Positions 26,612 to 40,100 of a stretch of 64,000 nt of DNA are shown here, piece after piece; position 1 is the first letter of the stretch; every line of letters begins with the position of its first letter. The position numbers were made by a program, and so were the translations under genes. Origin of the DNA: Spodoptera frugiperda (taxonomy: Eukaryota > Arthropoda > Insecta > Lepidoptera > Noctuidae); the NCBI RefSeq assembly GCF_023101765.2, contig NC_064216.1:5608501-5672500 (forward strand), given 5' to 3'. Below the pieces are notes generated by a model. The model worked only from the letters and a program-made list of their open reading frames with translations. It did no database searches and had not been told where the DNA came from.

Positions 26612-27927
26612 TGTGTTGCGTAATGCTGCATTTCATGAATATGAGCCTCTAGCATCTTGAAAAACCTAGTACTACATAATTACCTATGTGTAAACTCTAC
26701 ATTATGGTGATTAAACTTTAGCCTGAATATTGTATTTATTTTCACAAATAAATGCAAAGTTCATCCGTATGTTGGCTATGAAAACTAAAATAAATGGGCT
26801 CTATTCGCGGAGCTCTGTTTGTAGGTCGCCTAGGATATTGAAATAGACCGAAATATTATGTTTCCGTTTTGTATAAATTTGAATGAATAATAAAACACGT
26901 TGGTACGCCTAAATATTTCAGTTTCGGGCACTTCCATACTACAAATCGAACGTTCGTCTTATCGAGTTTCCAAAAGTGTTTTGAAGTTACAGTTGTTATC
27001 GTTACGTTCGAAGTTTTTCATAGATTTTCACAACAGACGCATTCCTGAAGTTGTTTTTCCGATTTAAATTGTTTATAGTTTTAGATTTATGGTGTTAGAA
27101 TAGTTGAAGTATTTGATTCCGCGGTTGCGTGCGCGAGGAACATGGCGTCAGTGACGTCAGATTAATTTGATCAAAGTGGAAATGCCCCGAGCATTTTCCA
27201 CGCTACTTGTTTCGAGTTGCTGTCAACGGCTCGGCTAATGCTTCCGTCGGCTTCCAATTTTAAACTTTTGATGGTGTTTACGGGTGCGGCACAATTTATG
27301 CCCCCGTCAATAATACAGAATCAATTTAAACACTTCGTGAACGACCGCGATTCGGTTCACTGGAGTTCCACCTGTTTCTTTTGTTTATCAATCGCTCTGT
27401 AAACTATTTTGATTGTCACGTTTGTACCCTATCAATTTGCGGTCATCACAAATTGTAGGTCTGTTGGGATTTCACTGCGTTCCCAAATAGTTGGGATGGG
27501 TCTACCACCGCAGAACAAATTATGCGGATCGTTACAGTTAGCGTGAAAAGCTACAATGATGGGATCCCACGGCACGAGTTCAATGGACGATGCGTTCGTC
27601 ACGCTTACTTGCGTAGCGTCAAGATTAGAATTATAGCTGCCTTTACTGCTTATCTAAACAGTGAACAGAAATCACGAAACGAAACTAATTTACCGTTTTA
27701 CGTTACGTGTTTAAACTAGTCAATTAAATGCCTTTGAACTGCATACGGGTGGTAAATGCGCCGTTTGATAATCTGAAATCGTTGTAAATCTGTTGGAAGA
27801 AAATCGATTGCCCTAAATACCAACAGAAAATTCCTGATATATTTATGAATAGTTCAAATAGTTTTATAACTTGCTAGTTGTAGTTAATGTGAAATAAAAA
27901 CCAAACTAACGGTTTATATTTTCGCAG
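26612..27927. other. Upstream region of the first visible Rap1GAP exon
   Basis: No confident exon seen. From about 27115 to 27375 the sequence is richer in G+C and CpG than its surroundings and contains the palindrome TGACGTCA. This could be a conserved regulatory element, an alternative promoter or a non-coding first exon, but nothing in the sequence proves it. Confidence 0.35.
27152..27159. promoter_or_regulatory. CRE-like palindrome TGACGTCA
   Basis: A perfect cAMP-response-element consensus within a CpG-richer patch some 770 bases before the first visible Rap1GAP exon. A second partial match (GCGTCAG) lies directly upstream. Eight-base matches occur by chance, so this is only a candidate binding site for CREB/ATF-type factors. 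Confidence 0.25.
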
Positions 27928-28132
27928 GTTGGACGGCCAGAGAAATGCCGCTCAGTATCAGCTGGCGGTACTGGGAGTGCAACGATCAACGAGCGGCACT
28001 CATACGCAGAGGGCAGAGTACCAGCGCCCCATGGCGCCCCGTCCTCGCCTGGTGCAGCGGCTCTGCAGCGAAACGTTGCTGCCGCATGCTTCGCAAGCCG
28101 TCGCCTTCTGGAGGAAACTCTTGCTAAAAGTG
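27928..28132 (+). CDS. Rapgap1: Rap1GAP exon 1 of those visible
   Basis: Acceptor TTTTCGCAG, donor G|GTAAGT. In the frame that joins exon 2 it encodes 68 residues starting VGRPEKCRSVSAGG and ending RLLEETLAKS, with a split Gly codon. It is Ser, Ala and Gly rich and not part of the conserved domain. The chosen frame is forced by the downstream junction: the other two lead to a stop in exon 2. A second frame opens with LDGQR, which resembles a motif found near the N-terminus of Rap1GAPs (see findings), so the 5' edge of this exon is the least certain part of the model. Confidence 0.75.
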
Positions 28133-31100
28133 GTAAGTTTATTGCTTTCATATTATTGAATATGATAAAAGATGAGCCCGGTAGTCAAAAGTATAATACT
28201 ATCGTAATACTGGGTGATTTATTTTCTTAAAATATCTGATTTCGGAATCTAAACTACGAAGAAATACAGTCATAATTAGGTTACTTCTTTACCTTGAAGT
28301 CTAGACCAATAAACTTTCTTTAAATATCAATAGCTTACTACAATAAAATTAATAGTCTTCGGTAGTTGATAGACGTCGACACGACACCACCGCCCATCAT
28401 AAAGTTAGAAGCACCTTGTTAATTATAAATCTTTTTAAAACTATATCACTGCGGGCGGTGTTGCCCTAATACTGTCAGTTATAGTCATTTCCTGCATAAG
28501 CTATTTAAGGACATGTTGCTTTAGATAATTTAAGTATTTTAGAGAAATTGCCAAACATAATTAAAAAGCCAAATTGATCTGGGCTTATCTTACCCTTATT
28601 ACCTCCATTTTTATTCTACGTTCCAATATTGTGCATGCCTACAATTCACTGAACTTCTAATGACTGAGGTTTAAGCGAAAGGTTTGACCTTTAGTCTATA
28701 AATGACTGATCATCCGAACGCTGACCAGTGAAGTACTTAACCATGGTGATTTGTTCACAAACTGTAACCGTTCAAACCGATAGTTACCGACCTATTTAAC
28801 TAAATGCCAATGTCCTACAATGTTCCTTTTACAAGATCTGATAGAAACATTTTCCCACGCATACACTTCTACAACTTATTTTGTTGAATAGAGTTATAAA
28901 ATGTAAAGAAAATTGTACTGCATTAGACGTAAAAACGTTACCAGCTCCCGAGATACTTCAATAAGGAAACTAGGTCTTATTTATAAGTACTAAGAACCAT
29001 GTTACGTAAAATACTAACAACCACTCCCTGCTTAAGAGCAAAGTTTACTCGAAACAAACATAAAATAACATTGTAATTAAGGGAATTAGCGCATCTCTTT
29101 CATTCGTCTGAGCTCTTCAAGATTATTAAAATTCTCTTAAGATCGTAATGTAAGTACGTTGACTTGGTTATAACAATTAGCTCGACTTATGGTACAGTGG
29201 AAAATTTCTCGCAAAAAATCCAAGTAATTTTGCGTTGCAGAAAATTTTGGTGTCTTTAAAATGTAGCTTATGATAATGTGAGATTTTAAAATGTAATGAA
29301 GTGAGTCTAAACTTTAATTAGTTGTTTTACTTAGCAACCGGTGTGTAACAGACGTCAAAGAAAGTTGATTCAACCACTAGTTTGTGATACAACAAAGTAG
29401 GAAGCGTCCGGGAATACAAATAAGTTTTGGAAAGTCAACGAGGTCGTATTTGTATGCAGTTACAATGTTTCAAGTTGACTTGAGTAGTTGGTGGTAATGT
29501 ATTTTGATGTTGAGTTGCAAGGAGCGGTACATTAACACGAGAATAACCTTAAATGTCTATCTAGTAAATGGTCATAATATTGCATTTGCTATGAATGTGC
29601 CGTGTGCCGAAATGTTCATTCTGTAGTTTTGGACGTAACTTTGTAAACAAAATTGCTCTATATAAAAGACGTTTTAAATATATTAATTGACATAAAAATA
29701 CATTCGCAATATAAAATTCTCAATCCTCATACTTATGAAAACTCTGTTTACGTCTATGTTTCACAACCTTTGAATCGAATGAAACTTCATGCATGATACC
29801 TAATTACAATCACTATAAAATTAAGGTAGTGTTTATACTTTCTAAACAAACCTTTAAGCCATACCTTGATCATAAAGTATTGATTGCTAATTGCTCATCA
29901 GTTTCTAATTACTATAAAATATTTTCAAAAGCCATAACATAAGTTATTAATAATGCTACCTTTTATAATACACGACTTTCATCATTGTTGTAAACGTTTG
30001 GAGAAAGTAAAGGAAATGTTGAGAACAGAGGTGTGAAAGTATTTTGCTTGAGATTAACTGCTTGATTACTCAAAGGTAAGGCGTCATTTCAGATGGGTTC
30101 TTGGTTGATTAGGTATTGATACGCTGATACTGATACGTGAAATATTGATCATAATCACGTAATGCTTAGTCAAAGGTTGTTAACAGTTAATGTATTCAAA
30201 ATACTCTTTAAAAATGTTGGATCAATAATCTCGAAGGGAAAACAAATAAATGCTAGATATGACACACCCCAAATAAAGTATCAAATCACAGAAATAACTA
30301 CGTCCTAGTTCTAACAGTCATGTCACTGTTTCTAAATTGCACTGAATCAGTAAAATGTTTTGTAAAAAGTTTATTTTTGAACTCCATTGATCTTCTAAAT
30401 TTGGAAAGCATTTACGGACATAGGAAACCATTTATCTCTCTCACTTTTGTATAGAAAATATTTGTCAGTTAATGAATCCAGATAATGGAGTGCTAACAAA
30501 AAGCTTTTGAGATATCTTCGTCCAAACACTTTTTAGTAAAACTCCTTTATTTTCGACAGTGACAAAGGGAAAGCGTTCACTCGGGTGAATTTAAAAATAG
30601 TTTCCCAGCGCTAGTTAGATGATTAAAACATTAATTAAATTAAATGGCGCTGCGCAGGGGCTATATCTTGGGAAATCAGGCCAATTGCGGTTTCGCCTCT
30701 CGACTCAGAATCGGTACACGGGTCCTGTAGTGACGTCTGTAATTTCCGCTGATAATGTTATGTAACTTTGTATTCAATTAGGCTTTAAAATACTGAATTT
30801 TTGTTAAAAGGTTTTTACATTGAAGTGTATTGACATTTTAATACATATAAATAGTCCTTTTGCGATTGGATGTTAATAAACCAACAGATGAAAGACACAC
30901 TTAACTGGACCTTCCTTTTTATGCTTAAAAACCTTTTCAAAAATCTTTTCCTTACATCATTCCGTGCTGTAAGAGCAGAAGGTTGCTTACAACTCGCAGT
31001 AATAGGGACGGCTTTTGAAAGAGGACAGCGGGAACAATGAGGCCCCGTAGGACTATATTGAGAGTCATGTAAAAAAATCTCCTGGACAAAAGGCGGTCTA

Positions 31101-34100
31101 GACTAGAATGGCTTGTTTGAAATTAGATGCAGTCCTTTGCGAAGGGGGATCTACCCCTTTCTGTTTGCGAGCCAGCTAATCATTGATATTGACAACTCTT
31201 AATGGTTGAGGTTTCAATCATGTACTTCTTTTGTGATTTTTGTTTGAAATAAACAGTACACAATCTTCCTATCCGTTGCCTTACTTTAGTCATTGTGAAA
31301 TTATAATACGTCATGTACGTCATGAGTATATAAAGCATTAATTTTGTTTGTTATGCTCGTGTTATTACATTAAACCATGAGACCCATAAAAAATGTTCAC
31401 ATACAAACACAAAGTTATATAGAACAATTGGTAACCTTGAACGTAGCTTTGTTTTGAACGCTTAATAAAAAAATCAAACAATAATTGATATCGTGACTTC
31501 CTCAAAGCATGATGATATTCTTCCTTTATTCAACAGCGCTTATTTAGGTCGTTATTGTTCTGATCGATACCTAAACTAATTCATGCTGAATCTTTACAGG
31601 AACTCCACCAACGATAGTTTTACCACCAAAAGGATACTGGGTAGATGGAGTAGAAGATACACTCCCCGAAGGTGAAGATGTGGAACCCCGAGCACAGCCT
31701 GGCACCCCAAGACAAGCGTCGAGGCGACATAACATCGACACCGACAACAGCGCCAAGTACTACCGGCGATTCTTCCTTGGCAAGGTAAGTTGAATCTTAT
31801 TTTATGCGACTTAAACCTTAAACTCCATTCCACTTTCTACAAAAGCCAAGAAAAAGCGATCCACTTAAGTGCTGTTGTAGAAAATAGCGCATTATTAAGT
31901 TAAGGACGCTCTGGTCTACTTCAACCATTCCTATGATGTAAAACGCTTTAGGTTGTAAAGGGTATTTTTAGCTTAGATTCTGCACGGAGAAGTTATATTT
32001 ATAAGCGTCACGATTCTATTGTTAACTTAGATGACTATAAAAGGCGAGTGCGAATTTTACGACAGCACAAAAGTGAAGAGCATGGAATATAATTCTGTTG
32101 ATGCGAATGCTAACATCAACCTCTCTGATCTTCGTGAGCAAAGTCACGTTCCATAGGTTACGGCATGACGAAAAGCTGTGGCATAACGTAAAAAAATACA
32201 CAAATCAAATCACGATTTAATTGCTTTCGTGACCAGAGCGCACTTTCTTCCAAGTGGTTCGAATGGACGAAAATAAAAGTGGCATTACAAAACGTGTATT
32301 CAGACCATCTGACATTTACGCGCCACGCTGTCTGCGGCCAGGGAAATAAAACCACCGCGTGTTGCCAACTGCGATGTGCCAATTGGACGTATGCTTGCAT
32401 ACATTATTCTCAATAAAAATGTTCATTAAAACCACTAACGTTCGATATGAATGTTCTAGATAGGTATTATACCGGTTATGGCGAGATTAAATTTTTAGAC
32501 GCAGTTTAGATGAAACATCAATCAATGTCGGACTTTAATTTTCATGAAAACTTCTTACCTGGGTTAGTCCCAAGCTGCTACCAAAATAAAAAAGTATATT
32601 AAAACTTTACGTGATTATCTTCCAAAATGAAAGCAACTTTACGACATCAAGATAACAAGTTTGCAAAACTATTAAAACTACCTTAGTTATAATCCGGACA
32701 GAAACGTGTACAAGCACCCTATGTAACACGATTCGGGTGCACTTAGCTTAAAAATAGTATGTTAAAAACACCGTGTCCCTTCCACTTGATCACGTTTCCC
32801 TTGACATCGTATTGTAAATGAAATACAGCCGTCGACACGTCAATGCGAATATCCTTTTACGACTTGACCTCGCCAAAGGTCTACGGACAGGAACAAGATA
32901 ATAATTATTGTAATTTCTTTCCAAAGTAATTATCTTCAGAAAATAATAATTATTCAATTTGCATTCATAATAAGTACTTTTAACCATTAGATCTCCTTAA
33001 GTGTTTTTTATTGATTATTGAAGTGTAAAAAAGCATTAAAGTTCGATTTATATCGTTAACTCTTCAGTTTATAGAATTCCTCTATTGTGTAGTTCATTTC
33101 TCACGGTTGTAATAATTTTTATTCTGTTCTTAAGTTATCAAGCCTTTATATCGTGCTGAGTGTACGATCTATATTTCCAACACGACTGTACAATGTCAGT
33201 AAGACTACGGTCATGTTGCGAAATACTAGTTCTAATTTACTTGGTTGTGGTGTAATGTAAATAGTTTGTCATTTCGAGTAGAGGTTCATTACGATTTTGT
33301 TCTTTTTGAGGTCATTTATGTGAGCATATTAAATTTGTTGTAGGTAAGTATTGTATTTTGTAACCTTCGTCGTTCGTTATGTTGTCTTTCTTCATCATAA
33401 TTGATCTGATTTATAGTACTTAGTACTAAGCACACTTGACTTCATAATACACATTGTAGTAGGTGTTTCAACTTCCACTCAGAAAACTAGTAATATACTA
33501 AAGTTATTATTCCCAGGAAATTCATGCTTGACAATCACATTATTGACCAGTAGACCAGACGACACTATACCCATTAATTATGGTAGTAAAACACATTTAA
33601 AATGTGTAATAGCACATTATGTTCATCCGCTTCGCTTCGTTCTAAGCCCACAACCTAAGCCATAATGCGTACTACATCGGTACAGTTACCGCCACGTGTG
33701 AACTTTCCCACACCCACGCCCATAGGCTCACTTTTTGTACTTTTTTTGTAACGTTTCGAATCTTCATAATTGCTATCTTTGTATCATGCGACACTTTTCG
33801 TTTTATATTCTTTGATGATCATCAATCGAACCTTTTTTCCTTCGAATCCATTCGATTATTATTTATTGTTCTCTCATACAGTTTTTCGTAGTTTTCCATA
33901 GCCATATTTGTGCGAAAATCTTTTAACTTTCGTCTATAGGTTTGTGTTGTTCCCACGATTAAAATGGTGATCGGTCTCATTATGCGAAAGTGAAATCTGA
34001 AGAACCGACTTCGATTAGTTTTGTATCAGTAGGTATCAGTAGGTATCGGGTCAGTGGTTTAGGGACCATTATGTACTAAAGACTTGCAAGGCTTCCATCC

Positions 34101-37100
34101 AATACATACTATTGGTTATTAAAACAAACGAAGCTGTAGTTTATTCATATTTACTTCACCGAAATCTCCATCTTAGCAAACTGATCATAAATAACATGAC
34201 ATACATATAATACTTAACATAAAGAGCTTTGATAGAGCGGCAGATGCATGCGATGAGTTGCGACAGCCTAAATAAACATTAGATAAACATTGCTTAGTGG
34301 TTAGTACATCAATAATATTATGAGGTCCTTAAATATAGCATTAAACTAACACGACCATACATAGAAATTGATTTTAGCGACAAACACTTTTAACTTACTT
34401 GAATGCTTACTAATACTTCCATTTCATTACATTTTGTAAAAAGTAAAGGCAAGTTGAAATTCTTTAGTTACTTGCTAAATACCTATACCACAATATATAC
34501 CTATAATCAAACAGGCATATTTACTAATCATTACAGGAAAAAACATTTAATTCAAGTGAAAACCTTGCTCAAGTGTTTACAATAGTGTCGATTTCAAAGT
34601 AATAATGATTCATTATTAGGTACGAAAAGTTTCTAATATTTTATACGTTTTCATACAAATGTACGCGTAGTGTAGTGACTGTATTCAAGTCTTGTAAATG
34701 CGTAATGTTAGTCGCGAAAGTTGGTGACCACAGCCAATGTGAGTACGATGCCACCTCGTCTACTCATGGAGTCAATAACACAAACTGATGACACATAATA
34801 GTGTACGCATTATTTTGCAGTGAAATCAAACTGTTTTGTGAGGATTTTATTATATAGTCTCCTTTATTTGTCGATGTTTACAAATGAAAACAAATAGCTT
34901 AGAAGCCACACTATTCTGAAACGACTAAAAAACTAGAAATATTATTATCTGCACTTTCATCAAACTAATCAGGCATGTAACTACACTCTACACAAATGTA
35001 TTTCTAGATAAAAAACTTCATTCATATCAAACATAGCTAACATATGAGAGAAAATATGCTAGAAATGAGGGTGAAAAAACTGTGTCCACCAATTAAAAAC
35101 AAATGCATCGCCAACCACCGATTAAGGGTCCTACCATACTCATTACATGAAAAAAAAAACTCGCGAACGATAGTGGGAAAAAGCGTCTGGGCTCACGAAC
35201 GCGGAACGGTTTGGCTTCACGCCCAGTGAGCCAAGTTCTCAGCTACATGTAGATTGCGCCGATTACGGCATTGTAGAGCAATTTGAGTCTCAACCCGCGT
35301 ATGTACCCAGCCTTATCGTGCGTACAAATCTTAACAGACGCCTCGTTACAAAATTTTCAAAATATTCCTTTGACTTATCTTTTATACCATGCCTAATTTA
35401 AATTTAATTATGTACTGCCACATGCTTACTACCAAAGTAACGTTTTATCAAGCAGTAAAATGATATTTTAAATTGTTTGATAGCTTAAGGGGATAACGTT
35501 ATTGTAATATTTAACATTTAGGTGAAGGATTTTTACATGATTGCGCTCTGGTTAAAGCAAGTTAGTTTTTTGTTACAAAGAAAAACACGCATACGCAACT
35601 TGCAAATTACTTGGTTCCCACAGCCTGAATAAGTTTTCATTGTCACTGGCATTCGAAATAGATAAAGGCTTAACTAATCTAATTGTGACATTCCTAACTA
35701 CACTCGAAACATTCTTTAAAATTTTGCAATGTAATGACATTTAAAGTAGCTTTGAACTCTCATTGCAATATTTATGTTAGGCATAAAATAAATACTTTAA
35801 AACATAATTTAGCTAAAGGACTTAAGTGCGTATCTCATTCAATTTGCATAAAATATTGCAATCGTTACATGTCAACCCGGTAAAGCTGATGGGCCATTGT
35901 GACACCGCAAGGGTTAGGCTAGATGAATGCGATGCTCCGATCACTAAGCCGATAGCAGTGCCATGCTGACGTGTAAATACGTCCTGCTAGAGACCATCAG
36001 GTCCTGCCATAAAACCTATTGAGGGATAACACCGGCAATATAAAATGTTATGCCCATCGTGAAAATGAAATTGCTCTGGTCGCTTCAAAATATTTTTGAA
36101 AGGTTTATTTTTCTTGTAAATAATGCAAAATACAGTAGGGTTAAGATTAGAACATTATGGTTATTAAATAGTTAATAATACATTGATACAAAATATCGTT
36201 AATAACACTACCTATGTTAAATAATAATTTGCCAATCCATTCGTTGGAAATCAGTGACGATGACAGATGCCCGTGACAAAAGAAAAATGGAAGCAATAAG
36301 CAAATGTCTTCATTCATAACGCAAAATTGGTTTGGGGACAATTCGTTTTGGCGAGGAATTGATGGGGCAGAAATGTTATTGCTATTTTAGGTACCCTGTG
36401 AGTCGAGGAATCTTCGAAAACATTTTTTAGAAAATGGTTTTCTGAATAAAACATGCAGTCTGGTGGGTTCTTTAAAAATATTTGCCATTATAAGTGGTTC
36501 ATTGAAATAAAGGTTTATCGTGAAATACATTATTTTTAGGAAATTATATTTTCTTAGAATGTTAGGTATACTTTTTCATATAAATGTCAACAGTCGGATT
36601 GTTTTTAATATATTTATTTATGTAGGTAGAAAATCAACTTTACTAAGAATTGATGTTTAATTTCAACTAAATTAATGTAATGCTACTTAATGTGTTTCTA
36701 ATTCAAAACAACTTTTCTAAGCAACTTCAGAACCCTTGAAAAGGCGGGTAAATTGAAAAAAAAAACTTTAGATTCCATCTCGGATGACGTGATCCATCAC
36801 GGAGTTTGAAAAAGGGCATTAACCCCTCGTCCCTTCAATTACCATCTTTAGCTTTCAATTTGCTTCTTTGTGGCAACGTGAAAAAGGCCATGCAATTTTG
36901 GGATATTTCTAAAAATGGGCGAACTCGTATTTGAAGGATGAGCCCTTAATGATAATTATATTTGAGCAGTGGTGTGTAATCAAACAAACTCGACTTTTTA
37001 TATTGCAGCGTAACATTTAATAAATTATAGAAGAAAATGATTGAAGGTTTGCTCGGTTTTTCTAGTCAATGATCTGTGTCCTTAATCTTGTTTACTTGTA

Positions 37101-40100
37101 GTGAATGAGCTGCAGCGTGCTTTGACAGACAATTAATGACTCTTCTGATCAAAAAAAGTCTCAAAAGATTAATCAAAGGAATGACAATCTTCCATTCGAT
37201 ATTGAAAATGTATTTACTGTCTGGTACAGAAATAGCCTGTCAATTTTGTAAATTGTATAAACATGCTTCATATCACGCCTGCTCCCAAAGGGTATACGAA
37301 ACGAGTAGGCGGAGACTTAACGCGATATCATTTCGAGAATATTCTACCAGTTTTACAAGAAGGTAATTAAAACTATCAGCTAAAGTTCCATTTTTCAATG
37401 TTGATTTTCTTGAATCGTTCTTCGTATATCGGCTGAACGGATATAAAGAACTGTGTATTTTTCAATGTTTTCATTGAGACCATGCATTGTTTTATTGACA
37501 ATGGCGTTTATCCTTCGTTAAGGTTGTATGGGAATAAAAAATAGGGTCTGACAAGGTTAATAACGACAGTTGCATTGTAAGTTAATTAACATCTCCCATG
37601 ATACATGAAGCTTTTGTTCAAACCTTGGTTTGGTAAAATATAGCATTCTGTATTGCTCAAAACTTTTGTAATCCTATTGCTGTGTTTACATTGTTATGTT
37701 TCCCAATATAGTTTCATGTTCACATATTTACATTGAAGCTATATAATTGAGAGCACGATAAGCATATGTGCTAATTAGTCGATTTAACAACTACAGTTTC
37801 CTCTATTTTGTAAAATATTTAAGTGTTAACAACAATAATTCTAATGTGATTTAAATTTTAATTAAACCGGCTTGTTATGTTCAGTTTTGTATAGAAATCT
37901 GTTTATTTACGTACATGACATGTAATGGAATCTGGTTATTAAGTTATGTATGTATGCAGTGTTGTAACTACCTAGTCCATTCTTCTTTCCTTGTGGGTGT
38001 GGAAAATCAGTTCATAGTCGGTAGTGGAATGACATCACCATTAAATGCTCTGATTCAGGCAATAATTGCGAGCGCACTATCATGTCAGATATTAATAGGT
38101 CAACTCCGTCTTTTGTGTCATCTCAATCAAGGGTCTTTGAATATTAGGTCACCGTTCTTAGGAGTTCATTACCTGAATGACATAGTAACTTTACTAAATT
38201 TAATGATCTCTTTAGCATTTTGATGAGGTTACATTAAAACGACGTTTAACATACTACTATTCTATTATATCTAAATGTTGTAATGATCACTAAATTATGG
38301 AATAAGTAGTATTAGAAAATTAGAATATTAACATTCATATCAGCGTAAATGGAACATAATCCCAGATGCATTATCAAACAAACACAGCGCATGTGTCGAA
38401 ACTAGTTTTAATCCAATTACTTACGTTAGTTTTGTTTGAATCCTACATTATTGGATATTATCCAGAAACACAATCATTACACGTAGGTATACATAGACTA
38501 AATTAATTCAGCTCCCAGTCTGATGTATGTTTAGAAAAGCCGCAATGATATATCTTATTCTAGGTAAAGACTAAGTCTGAGTACCTTGAATGTAATATTC
38601 CATTTGATGTATAATTATAACCAACATATTTCTCGGAAGTCAGATGGTAAATGAACAAAATTCTTGTGGTTCAATGGGAGTCATATAATTATACAAACAC
38701 GGTTTCGAAGTCATTTCGCTAACTTTAAACTTCTTTCCTTCAAGTGGTCGATTATTCTGGATGTTTATACTAAAATTCTTGTTGTTTTTGTCCCCAGGAA
38801 CACATCAATTTGGTTGGAACTGACGAGAATCTCGGTCCGGTAGTGATGTCCCTCAAGAACGAATATGTGGCTAGTCAGGATCACACTAGAATATTATTGA
38901 GGTTTCGCACGCAAACCATACATGGACTTATACCCACCACTAGTGAGTATTAATTGCAAAGTTTACTATTGCTCAAAAGTAAAAGGTAAAATACACAATA
39001 CTTATGAGTAAGAATTGTTTCTCTTAAGTTGGCTTATAAATCAATTTTAATAGAGGCTGATAATATCAAGACTCAGTTATTGTTACTGAGAATTTCGCAT
39101 TAAGACTTATTAAAAGTACTTTACCGCATCCCTGGTATAGAAAAACCGATCTCTTACTAAGTAGTGGCAAAGATGATTATTTAATGAAACAGTAGATTTA
39201 AATATTACCTTATTTTCCAGGATCAGGAGTAGTGCAATCGCCCCTTGAAATGGCAAAAATGTTAAACGACCAAGTGAACATTGACAACTTCACGGCCGTC
39301 ATGTGTCTCAACGCGTCATCCCTGATAGCGCAGTACGACGAACACGTTTTAGTAAACTGCTTCAAGTTTGGAGTTCTATACCAGACCTACGGGCAGACGA
39401 CAGAAGAACAACTGTTCGGCAACAACGAAATATCACCAGCATTCGAGGAGTTCCTAGACATGCTGGGACAAAGGATCAAATTGAAAGACCATAAAGGTTA
39501 GTTTCCCTTGGCAATGAGATCTTTAATCCACTGGCAGCATGCCTACAGCCTATCTCTAGAATTTTGGCGTTCAAAACGCTTAGAGCTTAATTCCAGGCCA
39601 AGAACTCTACCGTGGCGTTTGGATCGAAACTTTATGAATTTCGAGGATGCATAATTTTAACAAAATTGCTGTAGTAAACGTTATTTCCATTGTAATATTT
39701 TACGTTAAAGTGTACACAATCTAATAAACTTTATGCATTGCATGACTCTTACTATTTAATTAGTAATACGTTCTAACCAAAAATTGCTTTACCAGGCTAC
39801 CGGGGCGGTCTGGACATAATAAACGGTCACACAGGCACGGAAGCCGTTTACGAGATGTACAACGACCGCGAAATAATGTTCCACGTGGCGCCCTTATTGC
39901 CACACACCGCCGGCGATGCTCAGCAACTGCAGAGGAAGAGGCATGTCGGCAATGACATCGTCGCGATTGTATTCCAGGTACGTATCCTAAATATTTATTA
40001 AAAGAACATAAAAACTAATCAAATTAAGGCTCCAGGCTAAAATTCTTGAACTACATGTTAGGATTTCAAATTTGTTCTTGGAGTATTGAACCCGAAATCT

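Noticed and set aside
28385..28465. Hairpin between CACCACCGCCC and GGGCGGTGTTG in intron 1
   Set aside because: Only about 10 pairs separated by some 60 bases; too weak to list as an element.
37915..38223. 102-codon open frame in Rap1GAP intron 2
   Set aside because: No domain, and including it would not keep phase with the flanking exons.
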